Origin: Gossypium raimondii
Lineage: Eukaryota > Streptophyta > Magnoliopsida > Malvales > Malvaceae
Direction of reading: 5' to 3'
DNA length: 64,000 nt
Assembly (NCBI RefSeq): GCF_025698545.1
Contig: NC_068570.1
Span: 58,485,924 to 58,549,923 of the forward strand
Shown here: piece by piece, positions 49,790-60,990 of the stretch
How the letters are laid out: every line of letters begins with the position of its first letter
Position numbering within the stretch: position 1 is the stretch's first letter
Position numbers and translations under genes: made by a program
The notes under the pieces: generated by a model
The model's input: only the letters and a program-made list of their open reading frames with translations
Databases searched by the model: none
Told to the model about the DNA's origin: nothing

Positions 49790-50040
49790 GCCCCTTGTGT
49801 CTTGTCGCTTCAATCCACTCCATTGCACTTCAGGGAGATCTAACTTGTATTTTCAATCTTCTTTGCCGCAACTTCAGAGGGACGATGTTTGTGGTCTTAG
49901 TCTGCTCCACTGTAACTTCAGGGAGATAAGACTAGATGTGATCTGCTCCACTGTAATCTCAGGGAGATAAGATCTCTGGCTTCAATCTGCTCCACTGTAA
50001 CCTCAAGGAGATAAGACTGGTGGCCTAAATCTGCTCCACT
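49790..50040 (-). repeat. Tandem repeats in the 3' untranslated part of the reversed element
   Basis: Several units contain the complement of CTCCACTGTAAC/TTCAGGGAGATAAG with spacing of about 45-60 bases. They are the same family as the longer array at 56,255-57,640. The array stops at 50,040, where the truncated forward LTR begins. Confidence 0.85.
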
Positions 50041-50332
50041 TTAATGGATTTTCAATTGAGTAGTTTCTGTCTTTTCAATTTTACCCCACAATTTTTTTCG
50101 TACTTACAATTTAGTCTCTATTCGAACGAAGCCATTTTGGGGGAAAAGGGAAAATTTCCCTTCCAGTCCCTCCATGTTATTCGCGTGTTCAATATAGTCT
50201 TTTCTTTTAATTTATTTTGAATCCGCCTTTTTTTGTCGTTTTTAGTTCAATTTAGTCCATGTCTTCTAGCTATTTTGTTATTTAATTAATTATTTTAATG
50301 TTATTATCATTATCATATTATACATTAATCTT

Positions 50333-50385
<53 letters not shown>

Positions 50386-51520
50386 TACTCATTTATATCA
50401 TGTTTAAATTTCAAACTTTGTTATGTACATATATACATATATGCATTTTATATTTTTTAATTATTCATTTGCTTTATTGTTATTATTGTTTTACTTTATG
50501 TTTATTTATTTATCGTCCATTATCATCTTTTTTGAAACAGTTTTATTTTTATTTGTCTATTTACTTGTTATTTTATATGTAATTGATTTGTCCTTTTTTT
50601 CTTTATTTTTGTTATGGTTGCTCGTGTTATCTATGCTCACATCGTCGTATTCATTATTTTCATATATTAATGCGGTATTTATCCATATATCAAATTTAAC
50701 ATTGCATTAATTTTTACCCAAATTCATAAAAAAGAGAAAATTTTGAAAAATAAAGGCAATACTCGGTATTTAAGATTTTTGAGAGGATTGAGCCCTAACG
50801 TATTAGGTTCTAATTTTCTTCGTTGAATCTAAATAATCGAGAATGCTCTTTAATCAAAAAACATAAATAAAAAGCTCATTATCGAGAATTCAATACGTTA
50901 TGTCCTAACGCATTAGATATGACACGTTGTTTTCTTGAGATGAGGATTTTCCTAAAAAATAATAAAGGTAATATTCAATGTTTAGAATTTTGAGAAATTG
51001 TGCCCTAACGTATTAGGCTGCGATTTCTTCATCTGACTCAAACAATTGAATATCCTTTTAAATTTTATTGCACGAGTTTTTTTGACAAGCTTATTTTTGA
51101 GGAACTGAAATATCATGCCCTAACTCATCAGGTGTGACAATTTCTCTTTCCGAAATGAGAGGGTCTTAACGAGTAACTTGTTTTATATAAGCTTTTTAAA
51201 AAATAAAGGATCATATTTTAAATCTCTTCACAGTTTTCAATTTTCGACATTAGGACATTCAATAATCAACTAGGTACCAATTTTTGGGTGTTATGAAGGT
51301 GCTAATCCTTCCTCGTACATAACTGACTCCCGAACCTGTTTTTATGAATTTCTTGGACCAAAATTGTTGTCTTAATAAAATCAAATCGTTTATTAAAAAC
51401 ATCCATTTTTCGAGGTGATCCAATCACATCTCATTAAAAAGGATTGGTGGCGACTCCCGTTTTCGTTTTCATTTTTAAAACCCAAGTCGACCCCGTTTTA
51501 CAAAAAAAATGATATCAACA
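50041..51520 (+). repeat. Truncated forward 3' LTR
   Basis: This stretch starts TTAATGGATTTTCAATTGAG, equivalent to about 44,076 in the 5' LTR, so the first 950 bases or so are missing. It continues to the normal LTR end. It carries a matching TTA microsatellite at about 50,332-50,385. By eye it is highly similar to 44,076-45,575, consistent with being the partner LTR of the same insertion. Confidence 0.85.
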
Positions 51521-51584
51521 GGGTGATTTACTCAGACCAAGCAAGATTTATTAACCTATATTGTGTTTACAGTTGATTGAATTG

Positions 51585-52130
51585 ATGTATGAGCAATACC
51601 CCGAAAAAAGTAAAAGAAATGCCTGAAAATCAGAGGAACTAAACTTATCTGGTGAAAACAGTAATTCGAGGATGCCATTTGCCAATGTGATCGGTTAGAA
51701 GTGAAAGTTTGAGACTTTGACAGCATGATAGTTTCTAGAACCGAATCTTTGAAGAAACGTACAAACATTATAGAAGTATGTAGTAAACTGCAACTTTACA
51801 CAGCAATTGGAAGCTTTTGGATGCATAACCAAGTTGCTCATTTGTATGTGGAGGAAAGAAGCTTCTTCAACATGAAGGTGATGTTACACATAGCAAGCAA
51901 TATTTCCATAATTATTTGTTACTACTACTGATATTACGAAGGACTAGACCTGATGACAGGTAACATTTTGTACAAATTGCAATCAAACCAACTGAAATAA
52001 CAGTGAGACTAAGAAAATGGCTTGTGGGAGTTTTTATTCAGCACCAAAAAAGCACTTGAAATCATGTCTTAACACAGTTACTCCATATAAACATGACTTT
52101 GCAATCGATAGGTTTATACCCCTTTTAAAC
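51585..52130 (+). pseudogene. RTEL1 tail fragment, cassette 4 (end of exon 23 plus 3' UTR)
   Basis: It starts inside RTEL1 exon 23 (TGTATGAGCAATACC at about 51,585 against 10,884). It runs through the stop codon, the 3' UTR and the RLP 3' flank up to the equivalent of about 11,440. At 52,131 it meets retroelement sequence instead of an RLP coding end. Too little remains to encode anything. Confidence 0.9.
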
Positions 52131-53680
52131 ACAGACCAATTTTTTACTCGGGCCTAATACCCAAACTAAACCCACTACCCAAATTAGGCCCAATGGTAAA
52201 AAAATAAAAAACCCTAAGCCCAACAACAACAGCCCACAAACTAAAAATTCATAGCAAACCCTAGCCATCCCTTGTTGCCCCCATATGCGCCGTACTCTAC
52301 CACCACCTGCCACCGCCGTTCACCTTGTCCTATCGCCATCTGCTTCAACCACTGCTCCACCTGCAAAATAAAATGAAACACGCAATAGCAACACAAATAG
52401 CAGAAAAGCAGAAGCAAAAACGGGGCAAAAATAGTAGAAAAAATAAAAAAATGTATTATAATTGGCTATAAAAGCCTGGATCTCAGCCTTGTTTCGCCCT
52501 TTTTTTTGCACGAACATTAAATGAAAAAACAAAAACAGAGCAGATTTGAGAGGATTTTACTTTCTTGTTTTGAATCTTTTTCATTTTTTTCTATTTTATT
52601 TTCATTTTTTCTTTTACATACTAAATAATAGAATAAAAAAAGGAAGAGGGACTCACCTAAAGGATCCCGCGGCCTCGGTGTCGGAAGCCCCCTTTCGTCG
52701 CCGGAATCAGGTTAAAAAGGGTGATGAAGGGTCTCTTCTTTTGGGTTTTTTTGGGCTAAGAGGGCCTGGCCTTCGTGTGCGCTTTGAAACGGGGCTGAAA
52801 CGCTCCTCTCGCGCAACGCTGACCACCGTCCACGGTGGCACTACGACGGTGGCCACGACCGGTAACCATGGCCGGATTACAGGCCTGAGAGAGAGAGCTT
52901 TTGCTCTCTGTTTTTTTTTTAAAATAAGATGAAACTGATTTTTTTTGGGGGGGGTTTTAACATTTATACCAAATGAAAAATGACGTCATTTCACCTGGGG
53001 GTCTCAGCGCCAAAACGGCGCCCTTTTGCGCGACCCGCGCTTGACCCGACCCATTACCAGAAGGATCCGCGTGTTTTCATTTGTTGGGCTATTTATGCCT
53101 GTAGTCCTCCCGATTTTTTTGTTTGTTTTAGTTTATTCCTTTTTTTATTTTTATTGTGTTTTTAAATTTGGCCCTGTAATTTTGGCTTTGTTTCAATCTG
53201 GTTCTTTGATTTTGTGCGTTTTGGAGGAGAAGGGGAAATTTCCCTTCTAGTCCCTCCTTGTTATTCACTCATTCAATATGGTCATTCCTTTTTCATTTAT
53301 TTACAGATTTAGACCCCGAATCTTATTTTAATGTTTTATTTAGTCCTTTTGTTATTTTGTTTATTTTCTTAATAAATTTGATATTATTACTGTTATTATT
53401 AGTTATTATTGTAATTATTTGCTCATTTTTTTAAATTTAAATCTTTGTTATATATGTACACATTTGTTTTTATAATATATATGTATATATACACATGCAT
53501 ATTTTTATTTTTATTTTTTGATATATGTATACATATCTATATATTCATACTTACACTTTTATACATTTTATAATTTATATATATGCATTCAAATTTTTAT
53601 AGTATGTGTACGCATATAACTTTCCAAGTTTATTTATATATATATACTTACTTAAATATATGTTATTCATACTTTATATG
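52131..53680 (+). repeat. Truncated 5' LTR of the second element
   Basis: It matches 57,757 to about 59,300 from ACAGACCAATT onward, including a TATA box (CTATAAAAG) at about 52,466-52,474. It ends within a TA-rich tract near 53,680, where pol-end sequence begins. About 1.1 kb of the LTR and the whole 5' internal region are deleted. Confidence 0.85.
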
Positions 53681-53689
53681 ATCATACCA

Positions 53690-54280
53690 GGGTATGCCTC
53701 GATTCTTATAATGAAACCTACACAACAGCACGATGTTAGAAATTTACAGTGCGAACGATGCAATTCTTTGCCGGGGCAATGCCTCTCTCGTTGAGTCAGT
53801 ATAACTTTCCCCATTTGAAGTAGAGTTTCCATCCCTTCAAGATGTTGTTGGATTTTATCCTGATTAAAGAGGAAGATCCAAAGTTTCCTGTCGTAGTTGC
53901 GTCCTAAAAGGGCTCTATGAAAGAAATTTGGTACCAAAGAAGGTTTTTCACATACAAGATGAAAGTGGAAGATCTTATGTGGAAGACTTTAGAATAACAT
54001 TGATTCTGATTGAAAAGCATGACCAGGACTTGCCTAATCATATGGGTTCAGATCCAATTCAAAAAAAAAAAATCAAAATCAAAATCAAAAGCAGAAAAAA
54101 AATAAAAAATAAAATCAAAATAAAAGAAAAAAGAAGAAAAAAAAGATGTTAAGGCGAAAACCCGCAAAGGGCGCTTTGACCAAAAGGGGATTTGAGTTGA
54201 AAACCCGAAAAGGGTGACTCAAATTTTGAGCAAAATGGGGCATGGACATCATCGTTATCGAAGACTTCTAATAGGCATTG
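53690..54280 (+). pseudogene. Integrase C-terminal relic, first copy, with 3' UTR start
   Basis: Broken frames resemble the end of a Tat-type integrase: VEFPSLQ-like residues near 53,815, then DLPNHMGSDPI at about 54,030-54,065, where related elements have LPNPVNSD. An A-rich stretch and the string AAAACCCGCAAAGGGC follow. The latter recurs at about 55,050, after the second copy. Stops make it non-functional. Confidence 0.5.
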
Positions 54281-55140
54281 CTTCACTGTTGAGATCATCA
54301 ATTACTTTATCAAATGGATAGGGGCTACTTCGTGCGTCAATGTCATCATATGCCGATATAGAATTCCAGATAAGATGGTATTGGAAAGTGCATTGAACTT
54401 GAATGATAACGCGATAGCTGAGAGCTGTAATCAATTCAAAATCAGATACTACGGTTTGTCACTGTATTGCAAGACAATGAATTGCAAAAATGACTGAGAC
54501 TTACAAGGACTGGCATGAGAAATCACCATTCGCCCCCTTGCTTGCCGAACATCTATCACGACTTCTATCAGAGCAGCGTTGTTTTCTCTGGGTTACGGGA
54601 TTGAAGTAGTTTTACCTATTGAAATCCCCTCTCTCCGGGTGTTAGAGTTGGAAGGATCCAATCGCGATGTGATCAGTTGGACCTAGGAAAAGGGTTAAAA
54701 GCTATTCATCAAGGTCGGATGTACCAGAAACAAATGATACGAGCCCATAATAGACAGGGTTGTCTCAGAATATTCCACGAGAGGGCTGAATGTTGAAAAT
54801 GATTCTTCCTCAATGAAAGAATTCTAGAGAGAAATAAATGTCAAACCAGGAATGTCCCTATGATGTAAAGATGACCATTTTTAGAGGAGTACTGATCCTG
54901 AGTGAATTGCTAATCCTATAAACTTGGATCCAGTCAAGAAACACGTCGTGTAAAGAAGAAGAAATGACCAAGGTGAAAACCCGCAAATGGCACTTTAAGT
55001 CGAAAAAGATGAAAAATGAAAAATGAAAAATGGAGAGGCTAAAGGGAAAACCCGCAAAGGGCATCTTAGGCCAAAGGGGATTTGAGTTGAAAACCCGAAA
55101 AGGGCGGCTCAAATATTGATCAGAATGGGGCATGAGATGA
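54281..55140 (+). pseudogene. Integrase core to C-terminus relic, second copy
   Basis: Translated fragments include YKDWHEKSPF, LGYGIEVVLPIE, IPSLRVLELE and, near 54,905-54,955, ANPINLDPVKK. These are typical of the integrase and pol end of Tat/Athila-type gypsy elements. Frameshifts and stops are frequent. The same AAAACCCGCAAA 3' UTR motif follows at about 54,980 and 55,050. The pol end and UTR start are therefore present twice in a row in this element. Confidence 0.6.
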
Positions 55141-56254
55141 TCAGAGCAATTCAAATTTTGATCAGATTGGGGCATGTGGTGATCTTGTTATACCTGAATC
55201 AACAAGAAATAGTAGGCGACATCTTGGGGCATCGACAAAGAACTGTAGATCTCCTAAACACATGTCAAACTCAGAATGGTTTTCAGAAAGTTTGTACAGA
55301 AAAGTTCAAACTGCTATATCTGGGGCACCCAATTCTCATATTATTTATATTGAATTTATTGTTCTTGGAATACTTTATTCTTTTCCAAGATGTACATTCC
55401 CAATCAATTTCCTTCTTTACTATTTTTGATAATTTATTCATTTTGAGCTATGCTCAGAACCAACTTTATTCTTATCCATTGTTATGACACTTTTTGCAAG
55501 CATGTTGCATTGGAATAATGATTAATGGACTAATAAAACTTTCACAAACGAAGTTTTGCATATTACTCTGAGAAGTTTCTAAATAATACGGGAACCTGAA
55601 ACAGGACTATTGATTAGAACGCACCAGGTTTAAAGGTTGAAATATCTAATAAGGAAAAGTCTAAATTAAGACTATCTATTCAGATCTTGTTGACCAAGCA
55701 TTGATTGAACAAAGTGACAAGATGTCGTGTCGGTAATAAGGCTTCAATGAATAAGCAAGTAATGACTACCAAACAATAGGAAGAGGTTTCCTCAGGGAAG
55801 AAATTCTTCATTTTGTGCATGAGCATTTGGTATGACACCATTGGAATAGTATAAAGGACCAAATAGCTTTACATTTTGTGTCCTTGAATTACAATAGGAG
55901 AAGATTGCGAAAAAGCCATATCTTTCTACCCTTGGGCTACAGTGAGAGAATGATGGTACAAATTTTATGTCCCAGTAGATATAACTTTGATGTTTACAGT
56001 GAGGGCAACCTGGCTAAATGTTTCTTCAGAAAGCGCCAGTCGAGAAGTAAGGTGTTGCAGCACGTCAGTGACAAAGCCTTAATAAACTTCGAGTAGTGAA
56101 AACCTAAGCGGGGTTATTCTAGAAAAAATAAAATTCTGCATTCATGCAAACACCATTCACACATGTCTAGTTAGGAGTATTTGATTCATTTTGATCATAC
56201 CGTCCTAATTATTAGGCATAATTAGGTTCATTATATAGGTCATATTCTCCAAAG
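55141..56254 (+). other. Non-coding 3' internal region of the second element
   Basis: This lies between the integrase relic and the tandem array. The 123-codon open stretch at 55,116-55,487 lacks recognisable motifs. Short strings such as GGGGCATGTGGTGATC recall the preceding segment. I see no gene here. Confidence 0.5.
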
Positions 56255-57640
56255 AACAGATCGGTGAAGCCGATAATCCTATCTTCCTGAAATTACAGAG
56301 GAGCGGATTAAAGTAGTAGATCTTATTTCTCTGAAGTTGCAGTAGAGTAGATCGTATCAGGTCTTATCTCCCTGAAGTTGCATGAGCGCATCGAAAGTAA
56401 GAGGTCTTATCCCCGAAGTTCTGATAGGGGCAGATCGAAGATGGCAAATCTTATATCCCTGAGGTTGCAGTGGAGCAGATAGAAGCAGATAATCCTATCT
56501 CCCTGAAGTTACAGAGGAGCGGATTAAAGTAGTAGATCTTATCTCTCTGAAGTTGCAGTAGAGTAGATCGCATCAGGTCTTATCTCCCTGAAGTTGTAGC
56601 GGAGTAGACTGAGTAAGCAGGTCTTATCCCCCTGAAGTTGCAATGGGGCAGATCGAAGATGGCAAATCTTATCTCCCTGAGGTTGCAGTGGAGTAGATAG
56701 AAGCCGATAATCCTATCTCCCTAAAGTTACAGAGGAGCGGATTAAAGTAATAGATCTTATCTCTCTGAAGTTGCAGTAGAGTAGATCGTATCAGGTCTTA
56801 TCTCCCTGAAGTTGCAGCGGATCAGACTTAGAAAGCAAGTCTCATCCCCCTGAAGTTACAGTGGGGCAGATCGAAGATGACAAATCTTATCTCCTTGAGG
56901 TTGCAATGGAGCAAATAGAAGCCGATAATCCTATCTCCCTGAAGTTACAGAGGAGCGGATTAAAGTAGTAGATCTTACCTCTTTGAAGTTGCAGTAGAGC
57001 AGACGAAAGCTACAATCCTATCTCCCTGAAGTTACAGTGGAGCGGACTAAAATCACAGATCTTATCTCTCTGAAGTTGTAGTATAGCAGATCGCATCCAG
57101 TCTTATCTCCCTGAAGTTACAGTGGAGCAGACGAAAGCTATAATCCTATCTCCCTAAAGTTGCAGTGGAGCATATTAAAATCACAGATCTTATCTCTCTG
57201 AAGTTGTAATAGAGCAGATCGCATCCAGTCTTATCTCCCTAAAGTTGCAGTGGAGCGGATTAAAATCACAGATCTTATCTCTCTGAAGTTGCAGTAGAGC
57301 AAATCGCATCCAGTTTTATCTCCCTGAAGTTGTAGTGGAGCAGACGAAAGCTACAATCCTATCTCCCTAAAGTTGCAGTGGAGCGGATTAAAACCACAGA
57401 TCTTATCTCTCTTACGTTGCAGTAGAGCAGATCGTATCAAACCTTATCTCCCTGAAGTTGCAGTGGAGCAGGTTGAAAATACAAGTCTTATCTCCTTGAC
57501 GTTGTAGTGTAGCAGACTAAAACCACGAATCTCGTCCCCCTGAAGTTGCTGCGTAAAAGATTGAAGCTACAAGTTAGATTTTTCTGAAGTGCACTAGAGT
57601 GGATCGACGCAACAAGACACAGTGGACTTGAATAAAGCTA
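56255..57640 (+). repeat. Satellite-like tandem array in the 3' untranslated part
   Basis: About 30 units of 40-45 bases are built on CTTATCTCCCTGAAGTTGCA followed by GTGGAGCAGA and a variable spacer. Three spacer types (GATCGCATCCAG, CGAAAGCTACAAT, TTAAAATCACAGA) alternate in order between about 56,990 and 57,420, giving a higher-order period near 128 bases. The array ends about 100 bases before the polypurine tract. Such arrays are known in the 3' untranslated part of Tat/Ogre elements and can seed satellites. Confidence 0.9.
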
Positions 57641-57740
57641 CTAGAAAAGAGAAGCATCAAGAGAAGTCAAGAATCAACAAGATTGGGCAAAAATTGGTCT
57701 TTCTTAGTCTTTGCTCTGTTCTTGTTACACGACAACGAGC

Positions 57741-57753
57741 AAAGAGGGGCAGC
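57741..57753 (+). other. Polypurine tract of the second element
   Basis: AAAGAGGGGCAGC sits directly before the TGTACAGACC start of the 3' LTR. It is the plus-strand primer and marks the boundary between internal region and LTR. Confidence 0.85.
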
Positions 57754-60459
57754 TGTACAGACCAATTTTTGACCCGGGCCTAGTACCCAAACTAAACCCA
57801 CTACCCAAATTAGGCCCAATGGTAAAAAAATAAAAAAACCCTAAGCCCAACAACAACAGCCCACAAACTAAAAATTCATAGCAAACCCTAGCCATCCCTT
57901 GTTGCCCCCATGTGCGCCGTACTCTGCCACCACCTGCCACCGTCGTTCGCCTTGTCCCATCGCCATCTGCCTCTACCACTGCTCCACCTGCAAAATAAAA
58001 TGAAACACGCAATAGCAACACAAATAGCAGAAAAGTAGAAGCAAAAACGGGGCAAAAATAGTAGAAAAAATAAAAAAAATGTATTATAATTGGCTATAAA
58101 AGCCTGGATCTCAGCCTTGTTTCACCCTCTCTTTTTTTCACGAACATTAAATGAAAAAACAAAAACAGAGCATATTTGAGAGGATTTTACTTTCTTGTTT
58201 TGAATCTTTTTCATTTTTTTCTATTTTTTTTCATTTTTTCTTTTACATACTAAATAATAGAATAAAAAAAGGAAGAGGGACTCACCTAAAGGATCTCGCG
58301 GCCTCGGCGTCGGAATCCCCCTTTCGTCGCTGGAATCAGGTTAAAAAGGGTGATGAAGGGTCTCTTCTTTTGGGTTTTTTCGAGCTAAGAGGGCCTAGCC
58401 TTCGTGTGCGCTTTGAAACGGGGCTGAAACGCTCCTCTTGCGCAACGCCGACCACAGTCCACGGTGGCACTACGGTGGTGGCCACGACCGGTAACCATGG
58501 CCGGATTACAGGCCTGAGAGAGAGAGCTTTTGCTCTCTGTTTTTTTTTAAAATAAGATGAAACTGATTTTTTTTTGGGGGTTTTTAACATTTATACCAAA
58601 TGAAAAATGACGTCGTTTCACCTGGGGGTCTCAGCGCCAAAACGGCGCCCTTTTGCGCGACCCGACCCATTACCAGGAGGATCCGCGTGTTTTCATTTGT
58701 TGGGCTATTTATGCCTGTAGTCCTCCCGCTTTTTTTGTTTGTTTTAGTTTAGTCCTTTTTTATTTTTTATTGTGTTTTTAAATTTGGCCCTGTAATTTCG
58801 GCTTTGTTTCAATCTGGTCCTTTGAAGCTGTGCGTTTTGGAGGAGAAGGGGAAATTTCCCTTCCAGTCCCTCCTTGTTATTCACGCATTCAATATGGTCT
58901 TTCCTTTTTCATTTATTTACAGATTTAGACTCCGAATCTTGTTTTAATGTTTTATTTAGTCCTTTTGTTATTTTGTTTATTTTCTTAATAAATTTGATAT
59001 TATTACTGTTATTATTAGTTATTATTGTAATTATTTGCTCTCTTTTTTTAAATTTAAATCTTTGTTATTTATGTACACATGTGTTTTTATAATATATATG
59101 TATATATACACATGCATATTTTTATTTTATTTTTGATATATGTATACATATCTATATATACATACTTACACTTTTATACATTTTATAATTTATATATATA
59201 CATTCACATTTTTATAGTATGTGTACGCATATAACTTTCCAAGTTTATTTATATATATATATATATATATACCTACTTAAATATATGTTATTCATACTTT
59301 ATACTTCATATATGTGTACACATTTTTATTTTATAAATACATACACATTTATATTTTTATATTCATATATGATTTATATATATACACCCACATATCTTAA
59401 ACATATATATACATACTTATTTTCTTAAGCTTTATAATTTATATATATATATATATGTAGATATGCGTATTCGTTTTTATATATACATGTATACATTCAC
59501 GCATCTTTACAATTTATAATTTAAATATGTTGATATACATATATAAATATTTCATCTATTATTATTCGTATTGTTCTTGTCGTTCTATTTGATATTTATT
59601 TATTTATGTGCTCGTTATTATCATTAGGAAATGTTTTAGTTCCTTTTTTATTCACCTATTGTTTCATATATACTTGATTTTTTTTTATGTATTTCATCTC
59701 TTTTAATTGTTGCTCATATTAGTTATGCTTGCATTATCATTATCATTTTGTTATACATGCTAATATTGTATTTATTCTTACCATTTTATGTTAAATTAAT
59801 TTTGTTTAATATGGTTTTAAAATAAACAAAAATTTTGAATTTTGAAATGCGAGCAGATCGTACCTAACTTTCGGGGTTCTCCATGACAAATCTAAATATA
59901 CGAATCATTTCAATCAAAATTTTTAAATATTCTTGAGAATTAATAAAAGGTTGTGTTCTAACTCACGGGATATGACCTATTTTTTTTAAACTCGAGATAA
60001 TCGAACTCTTTCAAAATAAATAAATTTTGGCATTCAGTCGCGCATCGAGAATTCAATACGTTGTGTCCTAACTTACGGGATGCGACTCTCTTTCTCGATC
60101 AATGTGAAGTATGCCCTTTTTCTTTTCAAATATTTTTCGTATTTCAATAAAAGATCGTATTTTAAATTTCTTTAAAGTTTTCAATCTTTCGACACTAAGA
60201 AATTAATTAATCGACTAGGTACCAATTTTGGGCGTTACGAGGGTGCTAATCCTTCCTCGTACGTAATCGACTCTTGAACCCGTTTTTCTAAATTTCGTGG
60301 ACCAAATTCGTTGTTTTAATAAAATTAAATTGTTTATTAAAAACAACCACTTTTCAAGGTGATCCGATCACACCTCATCAAAAAAGATCGGTGGCGACTC
60401 CCTTTTTATTTTTTCAAACTTAAGTCGACCCCGTTTTCATCCAAAAAATGGTGTCAACA
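57754..60459 (+). repeat. Full 3' LTR (2,706 bp) of the second element
   Basis: It runs from TGTACAGACC to GGTGTCAACA. A TATA box (CTATAAAAG) lies at about 58,094-58,102. A long TA-rich and TATACA-rich tract occupies about 59,080-59,560. The terminal 300 bases are shared with the LTRs at 45,575 and 51,520. Open frames inside are incidental. Confidence 0.88.
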
Positions 60460-60990
60460 ATATGTTTGTATTACAAACGTCTAAACCAAGTTAAACTTTG
60501 GGGTCTCTGCATTTCATTTCTCCGGAATTACATAAATCAAAGCATGTTAAGTTTGTAAAATTTCATTGTATTTCTTACCTTTTAATTACAATCTATAGCA
60601 CATGTCCTTACCATACTTCATGCATTTGTACCCAACGCTGCTTTATATCTATATAACTTTATATACCGCATTCCTCACGACACGCGTCAAATCACTTTTT
60701 CCTTTTTCTCCATTTTAAAAGATATATAAGTTGATGTGTATATATGGCTTACAATGTGTATAGTGAGTCAATCCCTTGTGGACCCTAATTGAATACCATT
60801 TCTTTTCTTTGCTTACTATTCATACACAGCATTGTTGTTTCTTGTCTTTCATCATCCTCAATGCATCCACTGTTGTTTCTGCAGTTTCCAATTGTTGTTG
60901 CTTTGCTGATTTTATTTTCATTGGTTTATAAAACGCGGATGATTAGTTATTGGATTCGCTTCACTAGATATCTTGAGAAACAAATATATA
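60460..60990 (-). promoter_or_regulatory. Orphan RLP promoter (cassette 4)
   Basis: 60,470-60,530 matches the RLP-B upstream block at 25,390-25,440. 60,617-60,650 matches the sequence just before the RLP-B and RLP-C start codons, with the ATATAAAG TATA element (complement of 60,641-60,648). 60,760-60,905 matches 39,800-39,955. There is no RLP exon 1 after it. On the - strand the next sequence is the retroelement 3' LTR. If active, it would transcribe the LTR in antisense. Confidence 0.65.

Larger units (their letters stand above)
43118..51525 (+). mobile_element. Composite Tat/Ogre-type Ty3-gypsy insertion with GGGTG duplication
   Basis: The outer LTR ends (TGTACAAG at 43,123 and ATCAACA ending at 51,520) are flanked by GGGTG at 43,118-43,122 and 51,521-51,525. 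The paralogous site at 28,957-28,961 has a single GGGTG in the same flanking sequence and no insert. Inside are a forward 5' LTR, a primer-binding site, a leader and a gene relic. These are followed by the LTR and 3' end of a second, related element in reverse, and a 5'-truncated forward 3' LTR. The Tat/Ogre assignment rests on the LTR size (about 2.5 kb), the tRNA-Arg-type primer site and the tandem repeats before the polypurine tract. No protease, reverse transcriptase or integrase remains. Confidence 0.88.
52131..60459 (+). mobile_element. Second Tat/Ogre-type element, internally deleted
   Basis: The structure is a truncated 5' LTR (52,131 to about 53,680), a decayed 3' half of the internal region, a tandem array, a polypurine tract and a full 3' LTR (57,754-60,459). 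The primer site, gag, protease and reverse transcriptase are missing. The left LTR lacks its first three bases, and the flanks (TAAAC and ATATG) do not match, so there is no target-site duplication. The left flank is an RLP 3' flank and the right flank is an RLP promoter. The two LTRs differ by about 8 bases over roughly 190 aligned by eye, mostly transitions. Confidence 0.85.

Noticed and set aside
52546-52932. A 128-codon open frame, with a near copy at 58,151-58,555
   Set aside because: Both copies lie at the same position in two LTRs of one element, contain low-complexity Phe-rich sequence and have no known domain.
56255-57640. Possible CRISPR array, because of regular repeats with spacers
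   Set aside because: Both repeats and spacers recur and vary gradually, the setting is a plant retroelement and no cas genes exist. It is a tandem repeat array.
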